A stretch of DNA of 64,000 bases, taken from Clostridiales bacterium. Its GTDB lineage: Bacteria > Bacillota > Clostridia > Christensenellales > Aristaeellaceae. Below, in pieces: positions 8,923-18,147 of the stretch. Numbering within the stretch: the stretch's first letter is position 1; each line of letters opens with the position of its first letter. Under the pieces are notes generated by a model. It did no database searches. It worked only from the letters and a program-made list of their open reading frames with translations, and was not told the origin of the DNA. The translations under genes and the position numbers were made by a program. The DNA is taken from NCBI GenBank assembly GCA_004556155.1, contig SFIM01000002.1, positions 1-64,000 on the forward strand. The letters run 5' to 3'.

Positions 8923-9761
8923 GCCTCGTCACCTCCCAGATAAGCGGCGATCACCGCGTCGTTGTTCTGAATTTCATCGGGCGTTCCCTGCGCAATCAGG
9001 CGTCCGAAATCCACCACATAAATGCGATCGGAAATATCCATGATCAGGTTCATATGATGCTCGATGATCAGAATCGTCAGGTTAAACTGCTTTTTGATGC
9101 GCTGGATAAACGTGCCCAGCTCCTCGGTTTCCTGTGGGTTCATGCCCGCAGCCGGTTCGTCCAGCAGCAGCAGGCTCGGCTCAGTCGCCAGCGCGCGGGC
9201 AATTTCCAGCAGCCGCTGTTTGCCATAGGGCAGCGAGGTAGCGCGCTCATCGCGCACATCCTCCAGACCCACCACGCGCAGCAGCTGCATCGCATCCTCG
9301 CGCATGCGCTTTTCCTCGCGGCGGTTGATGCGCAGCATGGCCGTCAGCACATTGCTGCTGCGGCGCAGATGGCGCGCCAGCAGCACGTTTTCAAATACCG
9401 TCATGGAGCCAAAAAGGCGAATGTTCTGAAAGGTACGCGCAATGCCCCGGCGGGTGATCTGATCCGGCGTGTTGCGGACGATGCGCCCACGATAGGCGTC
9501 TCCCATCGTGCCGGCATAAAGCTTGCGCATGCGGCCGGTGGGATGGTTGCGCGCAATGGGCTTTCCTTCAAACAGGATTTCGCCGTTGGTAGGCTCATAC
9601 ACGCCCGTCACGCAGTTAAATGCCGTGGTTTTGCCCGCGCCGTTGGGGCCGATCAGCGCCACGATCTCGCCGCGGTTGATTTCCATGCGCAGGTCGTTTA
9701 CCGCCACCACGCCGCCAAACTGCATAGTCAGGTGGTTGATTTTCAGCACGTTCTCGCTCAT
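8919..9761 (-). CDS. livG: Branched-chain amino acid ABC transporter ATPase LivG
   Basis: A 280-residue ATPase with Walker A GPNGAGKTT near residue 40, Walker B LLLLDEPAAGMNP, and RTFQNIRLFGSMTV in the Q-loop region, characteristic of LivG. The signature sequence is reduced to LPYGKQR, which is usual for LivG. The ATG at 9761 follows GGAGG and overlaps livM by 4 nt; the open frame extends far upstream but only antisense to or inside livM. Confidence 0.95.
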
Positions 9762-10873
9762 TTTGCGGCCTCCTTCCCCTTGCGTCCGCGCAGAAGATCG
9801 AGAAGCTCTCGCTCGCCCATGATGCCCTTGCGGAAGAACAGCACCACCACCATGATGATCACCGAGAACACCACCAGGCGGAAGCCATTGCGCAGCAGCG
9901 GCACCTGGAAGGATCCGATGGTGTAGGTATTGTCCAGGAAGCGCAGCCACCACTCCGAGCAAGCGACAAACAGGAAAGCGCTCAGGCAGCTGCCGGTGAT
10001 GGAGCCAACGCCGCCCAACACCACAATCAGCAGGATTTCGTACGTCATGGCGCTGGTAAAGGACTTGGCCTGCACCGTGCAGGCATACATGGCCAGCATC
10101 GCCCCGCCAATGCCCGCAAAGAAAGAGGAAATGCAAAACGCCAGCTGCTTATGATGAAACAGGTTCACGCCCATGGCCTCGGCCGCCGTTTCATCATCGC
10201 GGATAGCCTTGAGCGCGCGCCCATAGGTGGAGTTGATCAGCAGCACAATCAGCGCGATGCACACACCCGCAATCACAAAGGGCACGAGCGTGGACAGATA
10301 CACCACCACCTCACCCTGGGCATTGCGGATATTAAAGCTGGAGAAGGACGGGAACTGATGCAGCATGTTGGAGCCATTGGTAATCGCGCCCAGCTTATCC
10401 CACTGAAAGATAGCACGGATGATTTCGGCAAAGCCCAGGGTGGCGATGGCCAGATAGTCGCTTTTCAGCTTCAGCACCGGCAAGCCAACCAAGAAGGCAA
10501 ACAGCGCCGCCACCAGGCCGGACAGCACCAGCGCTGGAATTACTGGCAAGGCAAAGCGGATCAAGCCGCCATTGTAATACTGATAGACGATCTCGCGGCT
10601 CTCTTCCGGGATGGTAAAGATAGCGAAGGTATACGCACCCAGCAGCATAAAGCCCGCCTGACCCAGGGAGAAAATGCCCGTAAAGCCATTGAGCAGGTTC
10701 ATGGACACCGCAACCAACGCGTAGGTAGCGCCTTTTTTCAGCACGATAAAGAGCATGGAGCTGGCAGGCAGCAGCTGCTCAGCCGCAAACACCAAGGCGT
10801 ATACAGCCGCGATGATCACCGCCGTGAGGATATGCGCCCGGCTCGGCTTTTTGCGCGTCGCAATCGATTGCAT
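9758..10873 (-). CDS. livM: Branched-chain amino acid ABC transporter permease LivM
   Basis: A 371-residue multi-spanning permease. Typical LivM segments are visible: LNGFTGIFSLGQAGFMLLGAY, SDYLAIATLGFAEIIR, and GRALKAIRDDETAAEAMG, which includes the EAA-like coupling loop. The C-terminus has IVVLGGVGSITGS. The ATG at 10873 follows AAGGAGGG. It lies between livH and livG. Confidence 0.95.
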   Translation of the reverse strand: MQSIATRKKPSRAHILTAVIIAAVYALVFAAEQLLPASSMLFIVLKKGATYALVAVSMNLLNGFTGIFSLGQAGFMLLGAYTFAIFTIPEESREIVYQYYNGGLIRFALPVIPALVLSGLVAALFAFLVGLPVLKLKSDYLAIATLGFAEIIRAIFQWDKLGAITNGSNMLHQFPSFSSFNIRNAQGEVVVYLSTLVPFVIAGVCIALIVLLINSTYGRALKAIRDDETAAEAMGVNLFHHKQLAFCISSFFAGIGGAMLAMYACTVQAKSFTSAMTYEILLIVVLGGVGSITGSCLSAFLFVACSEWWLRFLDNTYTIGSFQVPLLRNGFRLVVFSVIIMVVVLFFRKGIMGERELLDLLRGRKGKEAAK

Positions 10874-10885
10874 GCTTTTCCCTCC

Positions 10886-11821
10886 TTACACCTTATCCGT
10901 GGTCTTTTCGCCAAAGAGACCCGTGGGCTTGATAATCAAAATGACAATCAGCAGCACAAACGTAAACGCGTCGGAAAAGGTGGTCAGGCCCAGCATCTTA
11001 TGGGTGATGCCGGCCTTGAACAGAATCAGATCCAGGCCCTTGATGATGTTTTCGCAAATGCCGATGATAAACGCGCCGATGACCGCGCCGGGGATGGAGC
11101 CGATGCCCCCAAACACCGCCGCAACAAAGGCCTTCAGGCCCGGCATGGAGCCGCTGGTGGCCACAACGGAAGGATAATTGGTAAAGTAGAGCATCGAGCC
11201 GATGGCCGCCAGGAAGGAGCCGATGACAAACGTGGCGCTGATCACGCGGTTGATCTTAATGCCCATTAGCTGGCTGGTTTCAAAATCCTTGGATACGGCG
11301 CGCATGGCCATGCCGATTTTGGTGTGATTGATCAGCAGCACCAGGCCGATCACCAGCAGGATCGTCAGCGGCGGGGTAATCAGCGTCGCCACCTTTGTGG
11401 TGGGCAGCGTGACCCCAAAGAGCGTCAGCGTGACAGACTGTGAAATAAACGGAATCGCCGGATAGACCTTGCTCAGGCCGCCGGTGATGTAAAGCACCAG
11501 GTTTTGCAGAAAATAGCTTACGCCAATGGCCGATATCATGATGGACATACGCGGCGCAGTACGCAGCGGCTTATAGGCAATGCGCTCAATGGCAAAGCCA
11601 ATGAACACCGTCGCAAGCAGCACGATTGGAATGACCACATACAGCGGCAGGCCGGTCGCCGTCAGATACACCATCAAAATGCCCGACACCATAAACACAT
11701 CGCCATGGGCAAAGTTGATCAGGCGCAGAATGCCATAAACCATCGTATAGCCAATGGCAATCAGCGCGTACTGCCCGCCCACCGAAATGCCGGACAACAG
11801 ATAGGGAAGCACGGTTTTCAA
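10886..11821 (-). CDS. livH: Branched-chain amino acid ABC transporter permease LivH
   Basis: A 311-residue permease. YTMVYGILRLINFAHGDVFM near the N-terminus and AAVFGGIGSIPGA near the C-terminus are LivH hallmarks. The start is called at TTG 11821 because AGGAGGG lies 7 nt upstream and the protein then starts directly with its first membrane segment (KTVLPYLLSGISVGG). Open frame upstream of this has no ribosome binding site. A strong hairpin separates it from livJ. Confidence 0.92.
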   Translation of the reverse strand: MKTVLPYLLSGISVGGQYALIAIGYTMVYGILRLINFAHGDVFMVSGILMVYLTATGLPLYVVIPIVLLATVFIGFAIERIAYKPLRTAPRMSIMISAIGVSYFLQNLVLYITGGLSKVYPAIPFISQSVTLTLFGVTLPTTKVATLITPPLTILLVIGLVLLINHTKIGMAMRAVSKDFETSQLMGIKINRVISATFVIGSFLAAIGSMLYFTNYPSVVATSGSMPGLKAFVAAVFGGIGSIPGAVIGAFIIGICENIIKGLDLILFKAGITHKMLGLTTFSDAFTFVLLIVILIIKPTGLFGEKTTDKV

Positions 11822-11875
11822 GCAAAAGCCCTCCTTTGGCCTGCGCAGCGTATGCCGCGCCGGATGACGCACAGG

Positions 11876-11907
11876 ACGGCGGGGACTGACCCTGCAATCC
11901 CCGCCGT
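11876..11907 (-). other. Hairpin between livJ and livH
   Basis: ACGGCGGGGA and TCCCCGCCGT form a perfect 10-bp stem with a 12-nt loop and no T-run. In a livJ-livHMGF transcript it would protect the livJ message from 3' decay or reduce read-through, giving more binding protein than permease. This role is inference. Confidence 0.6.
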
Positions 11908-11944
11908 GCCCATACGCCGTATATCGGTTGTGGACGCGCCGCCG

Positions 11945-13096
11945 TTAATCCTTGCCCTGCACAGCCGCCAGCTCCCAGGCGCTGTTGGCGGTATCAAGGT
12001 GCTTGATGAACGCCACGTCGCGGATCGCGTCGCCCGTTTCGTCAAAGGCAATCGCGCCGGTAACGCCATCGTATTTCACATCCCACAGCGCCGCGTTGAC
12101 AGCCTTGGGATCCTTGGAGCCCGCGGCCTTGAGCGCTTCCAGCGCCACCATATAGGCATCGTAGCCCATGGCAGAAACGGCGGAGATCATGTCGTTGCCG
12201 TTGTTGTTGGCCAGATGCACGGAATCGCTGTTGATCCAGGCCTTAAAGCCCGCGTCAAACTCAGGGCTGCCACCCTCTTGATAGAAGGTAGACACATAGA
12301 TGGTGATGTTCTGGCCAGCGGCAGCGTCTACCACCACGTTGGAATCCCAGGTATCAGAACCCAGGATCGGGGTAGTTACGCCCTGCGCGCCCGCAGCGCT
12401 GCAAATCAGCGCGGCATACGCCAGAGAGCAGGGAGCAAAGATTACCTGCGCGCCATACATGGAAGCGTTCGTCAGGTAGGAGGTAAAGTCCGTGTTGCCG
12501 GTCTGGAAGTACTCATCCACCACCATGCCGCCGTTCTTTTCAAACGCCTGCTTAAAGTTGTAGATCAGGCCAGTATCATAGTCATTGCCAAGCTCACCCA
12601 GGCAGTAGGCAATGGTCGCGCCCAGCTTTTCAGTGGCGTAATTGGCCAGCACCGTGCCCTGGAAGGGATCCAGGAAGCAGATGCGGAAATAGTGGGTGTT
12701 TCCCGCCGTGACGCTGGGGTTGGTGCAGGTAACGCCGATGGCGGGAATGCCCGCCTCGCCAAAGTAGGGCTTGCCGGCGTTGGACACGCTGGAGCCGTAG
12801 GAGCCCAGCACCACCGACACGTTTTCGCTCACCAGCTTCTGCGCGGCGGAAGGCGCCTTATCAGAAGAAGAACCGTTATCGGCATAAACAAGTTCCACTT
12901 TATATTCCGTGTCGCCCATTTTCACGGTAGGGAACAACTCGTTGGCATACTGCATGCCCAGCATTTCCTGCTTGCCGCCCGCGCCGCTGTCGCCAGTGGC
13001 CGGCTCATAAACGCCGATCTTGACGACTTCCTCGCCCAGCGCCGCAGCAGGGATGACCATGCACAGTACCAACAGGATCGCCAGCAATTTCTTCAT
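11945..13096 (-). CDS. livJ: Branched-chain amino acid ABC transporter substrate-binding protein
   Basis: A 383-residue periplasmic-binding-fold protein of the Leu/Ile/Val type. The signal peptide MKKLLAILLVLCMVIPAAALG has no lipobox Cys, which is unusual for a Gram-positive receptor, so it may stay membrane-anchored or be released. The mature part starts VVKIGVYEPATGDSGAGG, with VLGSYGSSVSNAG further on. The ATG at 13096 is preferred to that at 13105, which touches the AGGAG. It is first in the operon, behind a consensus promoter. Confidence 0.9.
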   Translation of the reverse strand: MKKLLAILLVLCMVIPAAALGEEVVKIGVYEPATGDSGAGGKQEMLGMQYANELFPTVKMGDTEYKVELVYADNGSSSDKAPSAAQKLVSENVSVVLGSYGSSVSNAGKPYFGEAGIPAIGVTCTNPSVTAGNTHYFRICFLDPFQGTVLANYATEKLGATIAYCLGELGNDYDTGLIYNFKQAFEKNGGMVVDEYFQTGNTDFTSYLTNASMYGAQVIFAPCSLAYAALICSAAGAQGVTTPILGSDTWDSNVVVDAAAGQNITIYVSTFYQEGGSPEFDAGFKAWINSDSVHLANNNGNDMISAVSAMGYDAYMVALEALKAAGSKDPKAVNAALWDVKYDGVTGAIAFDETGDAIRDVAFIKHLDTANSAWELAAVQGKD

Positions 13097-13128
13097 TGCC
13101 CTCATCTCCTAAGAAAAGAATTGCTGTC

Positions 13129-13157
13129 ATTATACGCATGCGCATTGCCTTTTGCAA
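13129..13157 (-). promoter_or_regulatory. Promoter of the liv-putP operon
   Basis: TTGCAA (13157-13152), a 17-bp spacer and TATAAT (13134-13129) on the minus strand, about 35 nt before the livJ start codon. Confidence 0.75.
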
Positions 13158-13242
13158 GTCCAAAATCGCAAAATTGCATTCAAATACAAAGGATAAACAT
13201 TTTTTCAAATTAAATGATCGTGATGCAAGGATAAAATTCATT

Positions 13243-13263
13243 TTGTCCGCATATCGCGGACAA
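13243..13263. promoter_or_regulatory. Perfect inverted repeat upstream of the liv promoter
   Basis: TTGTCCGC and GCGGACAA flank a 5-nt centre (ATATC), about 85 bp upstream of the livJ -35 box in an AT-rich stretch. It may be an operator for an unknown regulator. The rest of 13106-13292 holds no gene. Confidence 0.4.
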
Positions 13264-13292
13264 TTTCTTTAATTCACGTGCAAAGCAAGGCA

Positions 13293-13322
13293 AAAGAAAA
13301 GAGCCGGTTTCTTCACCGGCTC
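13293..13322 (-). terminator. Terminator of the MBL hydrolase gene
   Basis: GAGCCGGT and ACCGGCTC form an 8-bp stem followed on the minus strand by TTTTCTTTT. Confidence 0.85.
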
Positions 13323-13339
13323 CCTATCTTGCAGCAGTT

Positions 13340-14167
13340 TTAGATATCAATTTCCATTCCGTCGTAAGCTACCTCAAAGCCAAACTCCTTGGCCTCCTCG
13401 CACAGCTCCGCGTGCGTGCGATCCAGCAAATGGCTGAAATGGCTGATGAAAAAGCGTGTGCGCTCATCCGCGCGACCCATCTGACGCAGCAGCTGCGCCG
13501 TCTCATTGGCCTGCAAAATATCCATGTGATAGGGCGAGATGTTCTGCCCGCGCGCCAGGTTGCAATCCAGCGATACAAAGTCCAGATGCACGTCCAGCCC
13601 GCGCAGATATTCAATGGTCTCAGGCAGCATCAGCCCGCTGTCATGATCCCATAGCACCGCCGTGCCATCCTTTTCAATCAGATAGATCAGCGAGCCGATG
13701 CTGGGCGCGTGGCGCGCAGGCAGCGGCGTTACGCGATACCCCATGATATCCATGGGCATGAAGGGCACTGTATCGGCAATTTCTGGCGCGCGACGGGGCG
13801 GATTGCCCTTGGCCCCTTGCAGGTTTTTCTGCAGGCGCTCACGCTCGGGCGCGGCCGTCTGCGGGGGCAGATAGAAGGTCCAGTTTTCATCGGTCACATA
13901 GCGGCCAGTCAGCTGCTCGCGGGCGTAATGATCAAAATGCCCATGGGTAATCAGCACATGCTTATAATTGCGCATATCCAGCCCGCCGTACACGGTGTGC
14001 ATGAAAGCATCGTGCGAAAAATCGATCATCAAATCCCCCACCGTCGCCTGGGAGCGGCTGCGGATATCCTTGCCGCCGTGGCTGCGCGCATACTCGCAAA
14101 CGCGGCAGGAGCAAAACATCTCCGGAATCGCGCCGCTGGTGCCGGTGCCGTAATACTTGATCTTCAT
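13340..14167 (-). CDS. MBL-fold metallo-hydrolase (PhnP-like)
   Basis: A 275-residue cytoplasmic metallo-beta-lactamase-fold hydrolase. It opens with KYYGTGTSGAIPEMFCSCRVCEYA, where a Cys cluster follows the first strand as in PhnP-like phosphodiesterases. The metal motif THGHFDHY is near residue 75, RHAPSIGSLIYL near 152, and a late ISHFSH may supply further ligands. No phosphonate genes are nearby, so the substrate is unknown. AGGAGG precedes the ATG. Confidence 0.8.
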   Translation of the reverse strand: MKIKYYGTGTSGAIPEMFCSCRVCEYARSHGGKDIRSRSQATVGDLMIDFSHDAFMHTVYGGLDMRNYKHVLITHGHFDHYAREQLTGRYVTDENWTFYLPPQTAAPERERLQKNLQGAKGNPPRRAPEIADTVPFMPMDIMGYRVTPLPARHAPSIGSLIYLIEKDGTAVLWDHDSGLMLPETIEYLRGLDVHLDFVSLDCNLARGQNISPYHMDILQANETAQLLRQMGRADERTRFFISHFSHLLDRTHAELCEEAKEFGFEVAYDGMEIDI

Positions 14168-14194
14168 AAAATCCTCCTAAACCGCCAAAATGCA

Positions 14195-14223
14195 TTGACG
14201 CATACAGATCTCACCGATATAAT
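14195..14223 (+). promoter_or_regulatory. Promoter of araB
   Basis: TTGACG (14195-14200), a 17-bp spacer and TATAAT (14218-14223), upstream of the ribulokinase gene. Confidence 0.75.
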
Positions 14224-14276
14224 AATACAGAATGTTTTGCTTTTCAATGGTTTGAGCGGAAAGGACGGCAAAAATT

Positions 14277-15875
14277 TTGAAACGTTTCACTATCGGCGTT
14301 GACTTTGGCACGCTTTCCTGCCGTGCTCTGGTGCTGGACGCACATACCGGCGAAGCGCTGGGGATGGGCGAGTGCGGCTATCATGTATATGATCAATCCC
14401 TTCCCTGCGGCGCAAAGCTGCCTGAGCGCGCCGCCCTGGCTGACCCTGCCGAGTATTTACAGGCGCTGACCGCCGCCGTACGCGGGGCGCTTTCACATTC
14501 CAGCGTCGACGCGCAGGAGGTGGCCGGCATCGCCATCGACGCTACCTCCATGAGCGTGATTCCCTGCGATGAAAACGGCCAGCCCATGTGCTTTCAAGAC
14601 AAATGGAAAAACGAGCCACAGGCCTATATTCGCCTGTGGAAATCCTATACCGCCACGCGCGAAGCCGAGGAAATCGGCGCGGCTGCACGGGCGGAGAATC
14701 AGCCTTTTTTGACAGCCTGCGGCGGGCATCCGTCCAGCGAGGGCATTTACCCCAAGATGCTGGAAACGCTGCGCGCCTGCCCAGCGCTGTATGAGGCGAC
14801 CAGCGCTTATCTGGATCTCAACGAGTTTTTAACCTGGCAGCTGACCGGCGCGCTCACGCGCAGCACGGGCAGCCTGGGGCTGAAGAATTATTGTCCGGAC
14901 GGCAATACCCTGCCTGACGCGCAGTTCTTTGCGCGGCTGCATCCCGCCCTGGCCTCCACGCCCAAAAAGCTGCGCGGCAAGGCCCTGCCCTGGGGCGCTT
15001 GCGCGGGAACCCTTACCTCCGCCTGGGCAGATCGCTTGGGACTGCCCGCCTGCATTGCCGTGGGCGCGGGCGCCATTGACGGCCCGATTTCCATGGTTGC
15101 GCTGGGCCTGCACCACAGCGGCGACGCGATGCTGACCATCGGCACCTCGGGCGTTTTATCCGTGGTATCTGATGAATGGCATCCCGTCAGCGGCATTTGC
15201 GGCCAAGCTCGCGACAGCCTAATCCCTGGTCTGTACGGCTATGATTTCTGCCAAAGCGGCGTGGGCGACATGTTCAGCTGGTTTGTAAACAATTGCGTGC
15301 CCGCCCGCTATGAAAAGGAAGCTACGGCGCAGGGCGTTTCCGTGCATACCCTGCTGTCCCGCCTGGGCTTTGCCCAGCCCGTGCGTGAAAACGACATTGT
15401 AGCGCTGGATTGGTGGAACGGCAGCCGCTGCGTCATCGTCGATCAAACGCTGACCGGCGCGCTCAGCGGCCTGACGCTTGCCTCCACACCCGAGCAGATT
15501 TACCGCGCGCTGATCGAGGCGGCGGCCTTTGGCACCCGCACGCTGCTGGAGCACGGCGAAGCCTGCGGCGTAAAGGTGAACCGCATCTGCGTGTGCGGCG
15601 GCATCGCTGGCAAAAACCCGCTGCTGGTGCAGTGCTACGCCGATATTCTGGGCCGCGAGCTGGCGGTATCCACCCTGCCCAACAGCGCCGCCGCAGGCGC
15701 AGCCATCACAGCCGCAGCCGCAGCTGGACTGTATCCCTCCCTACAGGACGCAATGGCGCAGCTGTCGCAAAAGCAATTTATCCATTATCAGCCCAATATG
15801 GAAAACCATGCGCGCTATGCCCCGCTGTACGCGCGCTATCAGCAAATGCGCGCCTTCTATGCGCAAAAGCCCTGA
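14277..15875 (+). CDS. araB: Ribulokinase (FGGY family)
   Basis: A 532-residue sugar kinase expected to phosphorylate ribulose with ATP. The start TIGVDFGTLSCRALVLD is the phosphate-binding region in the ribulokinase form. GGHPSSEGIYPKMLETL and AIDGPISMVALGLH also fit that subfamily, and VCGGIAGKNPLL is the late FGGY motif. The TTG start at 14277 follows AAAGGA at about 11 nt. No araA, araD or sugar transporter is next to it, so it is an orphan kinase and the exact ketopentose is not certain. Confidence 0.8.
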   Translation: MKRFTIGVDFGTLSCRALVLDAHTGEALGMGECGYHVYDQSLPCGAKLPERAALADPAEYLQALTAAVRGALSHSSVDAQEVAGIAIDATSMSVIPCDENGQPMCFQDKWKNEPQAYIRLWKSYTATREAEEIGAAARAENQPFLTACGGHPSSEGIYPKMLETLRACPALYEATSAYLDLNEFLTWQLTGALTRSTGSLGLKNYCPDGNTLPDAQFFARLHPALASTPKKLRGKALPWGACAGTLTSAWADRLGLPACIAVGAGAIDGPISMVALGLHHSGDAMLTIGTSGVLSVVSDEWHPVSGICGQARDSLIPGLYGYDFCQSGVGDMFSWFVNNCVPARYEKEATAQGVSVHTLLSRLGFAQPVRENDIVALDWWNGSRCVIVDQTLTGALSGLTLASTPEQIYRALIEAAAFGTRTLLEHGEACGVKVNRICVCGGIAGKNPLLVQCYADILGRELAVSTLPNSAAAGAAITAAAAAGLYPSLQDAMAQLSQKQFIHYQPNMENHARYAPLYARYQQMRAFYAQKP

Positions 15876-15905
15876 CGCGCGCAGCCGGAAACGCAAGGAT
15901 CTCCC

Positions 15906-16472
15906 ATGGATCGAGCCCATCTTGCCGCGCTTTTGAGTCCTTACGGCGTTAATCAATTCGAAAGTTTTCGTGTCGTCGATTCCTCCAAGCCAAACGATTA
16001 TCGCCTGAACATCATCGTCGATCGGGGCTATGTGGTGCGCATCAACGATCCGGTGATCACAGAGGAGCGCTGGGAGCAATTGACCGTCTGGCCGCGCGTT
16101 ACCGCGCAATCAATGTAAAAGCGCCCCGCCTGTTTCAAACCGCCGACGGCCTGTACCTGACGAAGGCCGGCGTCCATGTGTGCTATCTTTCCGAATACCT
16201 GGATTACCCAACGCTTTGGGAAATACAGGATCAACTCACCGCCGCCCAGCAGACCGCCGTCAGGCAAAGCGTATTGGCCTCCATCGGGCACTTGTCGCAG
16301 GCTTATTCGGGCGTTGATCTGCAGCCCGTTTTCTCCATGTGGTCGATCATCGATCTTGCACCGCTGGATGTGGAAATCGACGAAAAGCAGGATAACCTGA
16401 GCCTCCTGGTTCAGGCGTTGTGCGACGCGGGCGCTGGCCCTGATTGAGCGCATCGTCAGCCAGGAAATCTAA
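15906..16472 (+). pseudogene. Decayed phosphotransferase (APH-like) fragment
   Basis: It starts MDRAHLAALLSPYGVNQFES with AAGGA upstream. The reading frame changes near 16077 (one base missing) to continue as IDRLAARYRAINVKAPRLF and CYLSEYLDYPTLWEIQD. It changes back near 16430 to end LALIERIVSQEI. The two shifts compensate in frame. The sequence resembles the N-terminal lobe of aminoglycoside-phosphotransferase-like proteins of Clostridia, but the kinase C-lobe is absent. Even when repaired it is only about 188 residues, so it is probably a truncated pseudogene. It lies 30 nt after araB. Confidence 0.6.
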
Positions 16473-16478
16473 TTATAC

Positions 16479-16520
16479 AAAAGCTCCCTTACAGGCCGTG
16501 TGCCCATCAGGGAGCTTTTT
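16479..16520 (+). terminator. Terminator after araB and the phosphotransferase fragment
   Basis: AAAAGCTCCCT pairs with AGGGAGCTTTTT around a 19-nt loop. It lies between convergent genes and can act in both directions. Confidence 0.75.
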
Positions 16521-16539
16521 CATATGCTGCATTTCTCTT

Positions 16540-17385
16540 TCACGCCTGCGCCTGCCAAATGCGCCGCATGGCCATTGCGTCGTCCGCCTGCGTGCCCTTG
16601 CTCTCGCAGATCACCGTGCCGTCATAGCCCCGCGTATACAGCAGCGGAGCCAAGTTTTCAAAGCGCGGGCCGTACTTCTCCTCCGCAAAGGTATGGTGGC
16701 GCTTTTCGCCCGCCACTGTATACTCGATGGTAGAAAAATGCATGTGCATTTTTCGCGCGCGCTCCAAGCCCAGCACACTTTCGATGGTATCCAACACCGC
16801 CGCGAAATCCGCCTGCGTATTCAGCGAACCGCCGCCCAGGGCATGCAGATGGGCAAAATCGATGCAGGGCAGCATGCGCTCGTCCAGCAGGCAGAAATCC
16901 AGCGTTTCGCGCAGATCGCCGATCTGGCTGTACTTGCCCATGGTTTCAGGGCAAAGGATGGTTTGCTCCAGCCCGATATCATCCAGCCTGCGATAGGCTT
17001 CAATCAAGCCCGCCCGACAATTGGTCAGCGCTTCCGAGCGTTCCATCTTCATGGCCGCGCCCACATGCACCACCACGCGCTGCCCGCCCAGCGCCACAGC
17101 CTTGCGCGCCGAGTCCAGGATATAGCGAAAGCTCGCCTCGCGCTTTTCCGGGTCGGGATTGGCCAGATTGATATAATAGGGGGCGTGCACGCTGACGGAT
17201 ATCCCCCATCTTTCAGCCTGCGCGCAGATATCCGCCGCCGTATCATCCGACAGCGACACGCCGCGGCCAAAGGAATATTCATAGGCCGTCAGCCCCTGTG
17301 CGGCCAGCCACTCCGGGGCCTGGACGCTGGCCTTAAAGCCCTCGGCATAAAAGCGTTCGGCATTGCCTGCCGGTCCAAATCGCAT
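16540..17385 (-). CDS. Endonuclease IV-like TIM-barrel protein
   Basis: A 281-residue protein of the AP-endonuclease family 2 / xylose-isomerase-like barrel. VSVHAPYYINLANPDPEKRE and VVVHVG match endonuclease IV regions, and metal-ligand candidates are in CPETMGK, CIDFAHLHA and MHMHFS. It would cleave 5' to abasic sites in DNA if a true Nfo. GGAGG lies shortly before the ATG. It follows sigK by 28 nt, so it may be made late in sporulation for spore DNA repair, which is an inference from position. Confidence 0.75.
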   Translation of the reverse strand: MRFGPAGNAERFYAEGFKASVQAPEWLAAQGLTAYEYSFGRGVSLSDDTAADICAQAERWGISVSVHAPYYINLANPDPEKREASFRYILDSARKAVALGGQRVVVHVGAAMKMERSEALTNCRAGLIEAYRRLDDIGLEQTILCPETMGKYSQIGDLRETLDFCLLDERMLPCIDFAHLHALGGGSLNTQADFAAVLDTIESVLGLERARKMHMHFSTIEYTVAGEKRHHTFAEEKYGPRFENLAPLLYTRGYDGTVICESKGTQADDAMAMRRIWQAQA

Positions 17386-17413
17386 GGTATATCCTCCACA
17401 AAGTTACTTTTGA

Positions 17414-18103
17414 TTATCGTTTTCCCATAATCTCATCGCGTATCAGCGCAATCGCATGCGTTTCGATACGGGAAATATAGGATCGAGAAATGCCCATCTT
17501 GCTCGCCACCTCATGCTGCAAAAGCGGACGGCCGCCAAGCAGCCCATAGCGCATTTCCAGCACAGCCCGCTCGCGCTGCGGCAGCTTTTTCAGCGCCGAG
17601 CGCACCTGCTGCATATTCATGTGGCGGATAGCCGCATCCTCCACCATATCCCCCGGCGTGCCCAGGATATCCTGGAAGGAGATATCGTTGCCTTCACCGT
17701 CCATGCCGATGGGATCGGTCAGGGATACGTCGTTTCGGCGCTTCTTGGCCGCACGCAGCTGCATGAGCACTTCGTTTTCAATGCAGCGGGCGGCATAGGT
17801 GGACAGCGGCGTTTTCGCATCGGGCTTATAGGTATTCACCGCCTTGATCAGCCCCAGCGTGCCCACCGACACCAAATCGTCCTGCGTCAGGCCGGGCACG
17901 GTATATTTGCGCACCACATGGGCAACCAGGCGTAGATTATGCTCGATCAGCCGTGCGCGGGCGGTCTCATCCCCCGCCTGCATGGCGGCAAGCGCCTGCG
18001 CCTCCTCCTGGCGCGGCAAGGGCTTTGGAAAGCTGCCGCCGCCCGATAAATGTCCAAGCAGCAGCAGTGCGTCGCGAATCAGACACCATAAGAATCCCAG
18101 CAT
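17414..18103 (-). CDS. sigK: RNA polymerase sporulation sigma factor SigK
   Basis: A 229-residue sigma-70 family factor for late mother-cell transcription. A hydrophobic pro-sequence (LGFLWCLIRDALLLLGHLSG) is followed by SFPKPL, the region processed in pro-sigma-K. Region 2 reads LIEHNLRLVAHVVRKY and DDLVSVGTLGLIKAVNTY, and region 4 is near the C-terminus with GISRSYISRIETHA. The start at 18103 gives the usual SigK length. The gene is intact and carries no skin-type insertion. Confidence 0.93.
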   Translation of the reverse strand: MLGFLWCLIRDALLLLGHLSGGGSFPKPLPRQEEAQALAAMQAGDETARARLIEHNLRLVAHVVRKYTVPGLTQDDLVSVGTLGLIKAVNTYKPDAKTPLSTYAARCIENEVLMQLRAAKKRRNDVSLTDPIGMDGEGNDISFQDILGTPGDMVEDAAIRHMNMQQVRSALKKLPQRERAVLEMRYGLLGGRPLLQHEVASKMGISRSYISRIETHAIALIRDEIMGKR

Positions 18104-18147
18104 GTGCCACACCCCCTGCCCAGGGTATGCGGCAAAGCTGGGCAATA

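Noticed and set aside
17414..18103. A skin-type insertion in sigK
   Set aside because: The reading frame runs unbroken from the pro-sequence to region 4; no recombinase or attachment sites are seen.
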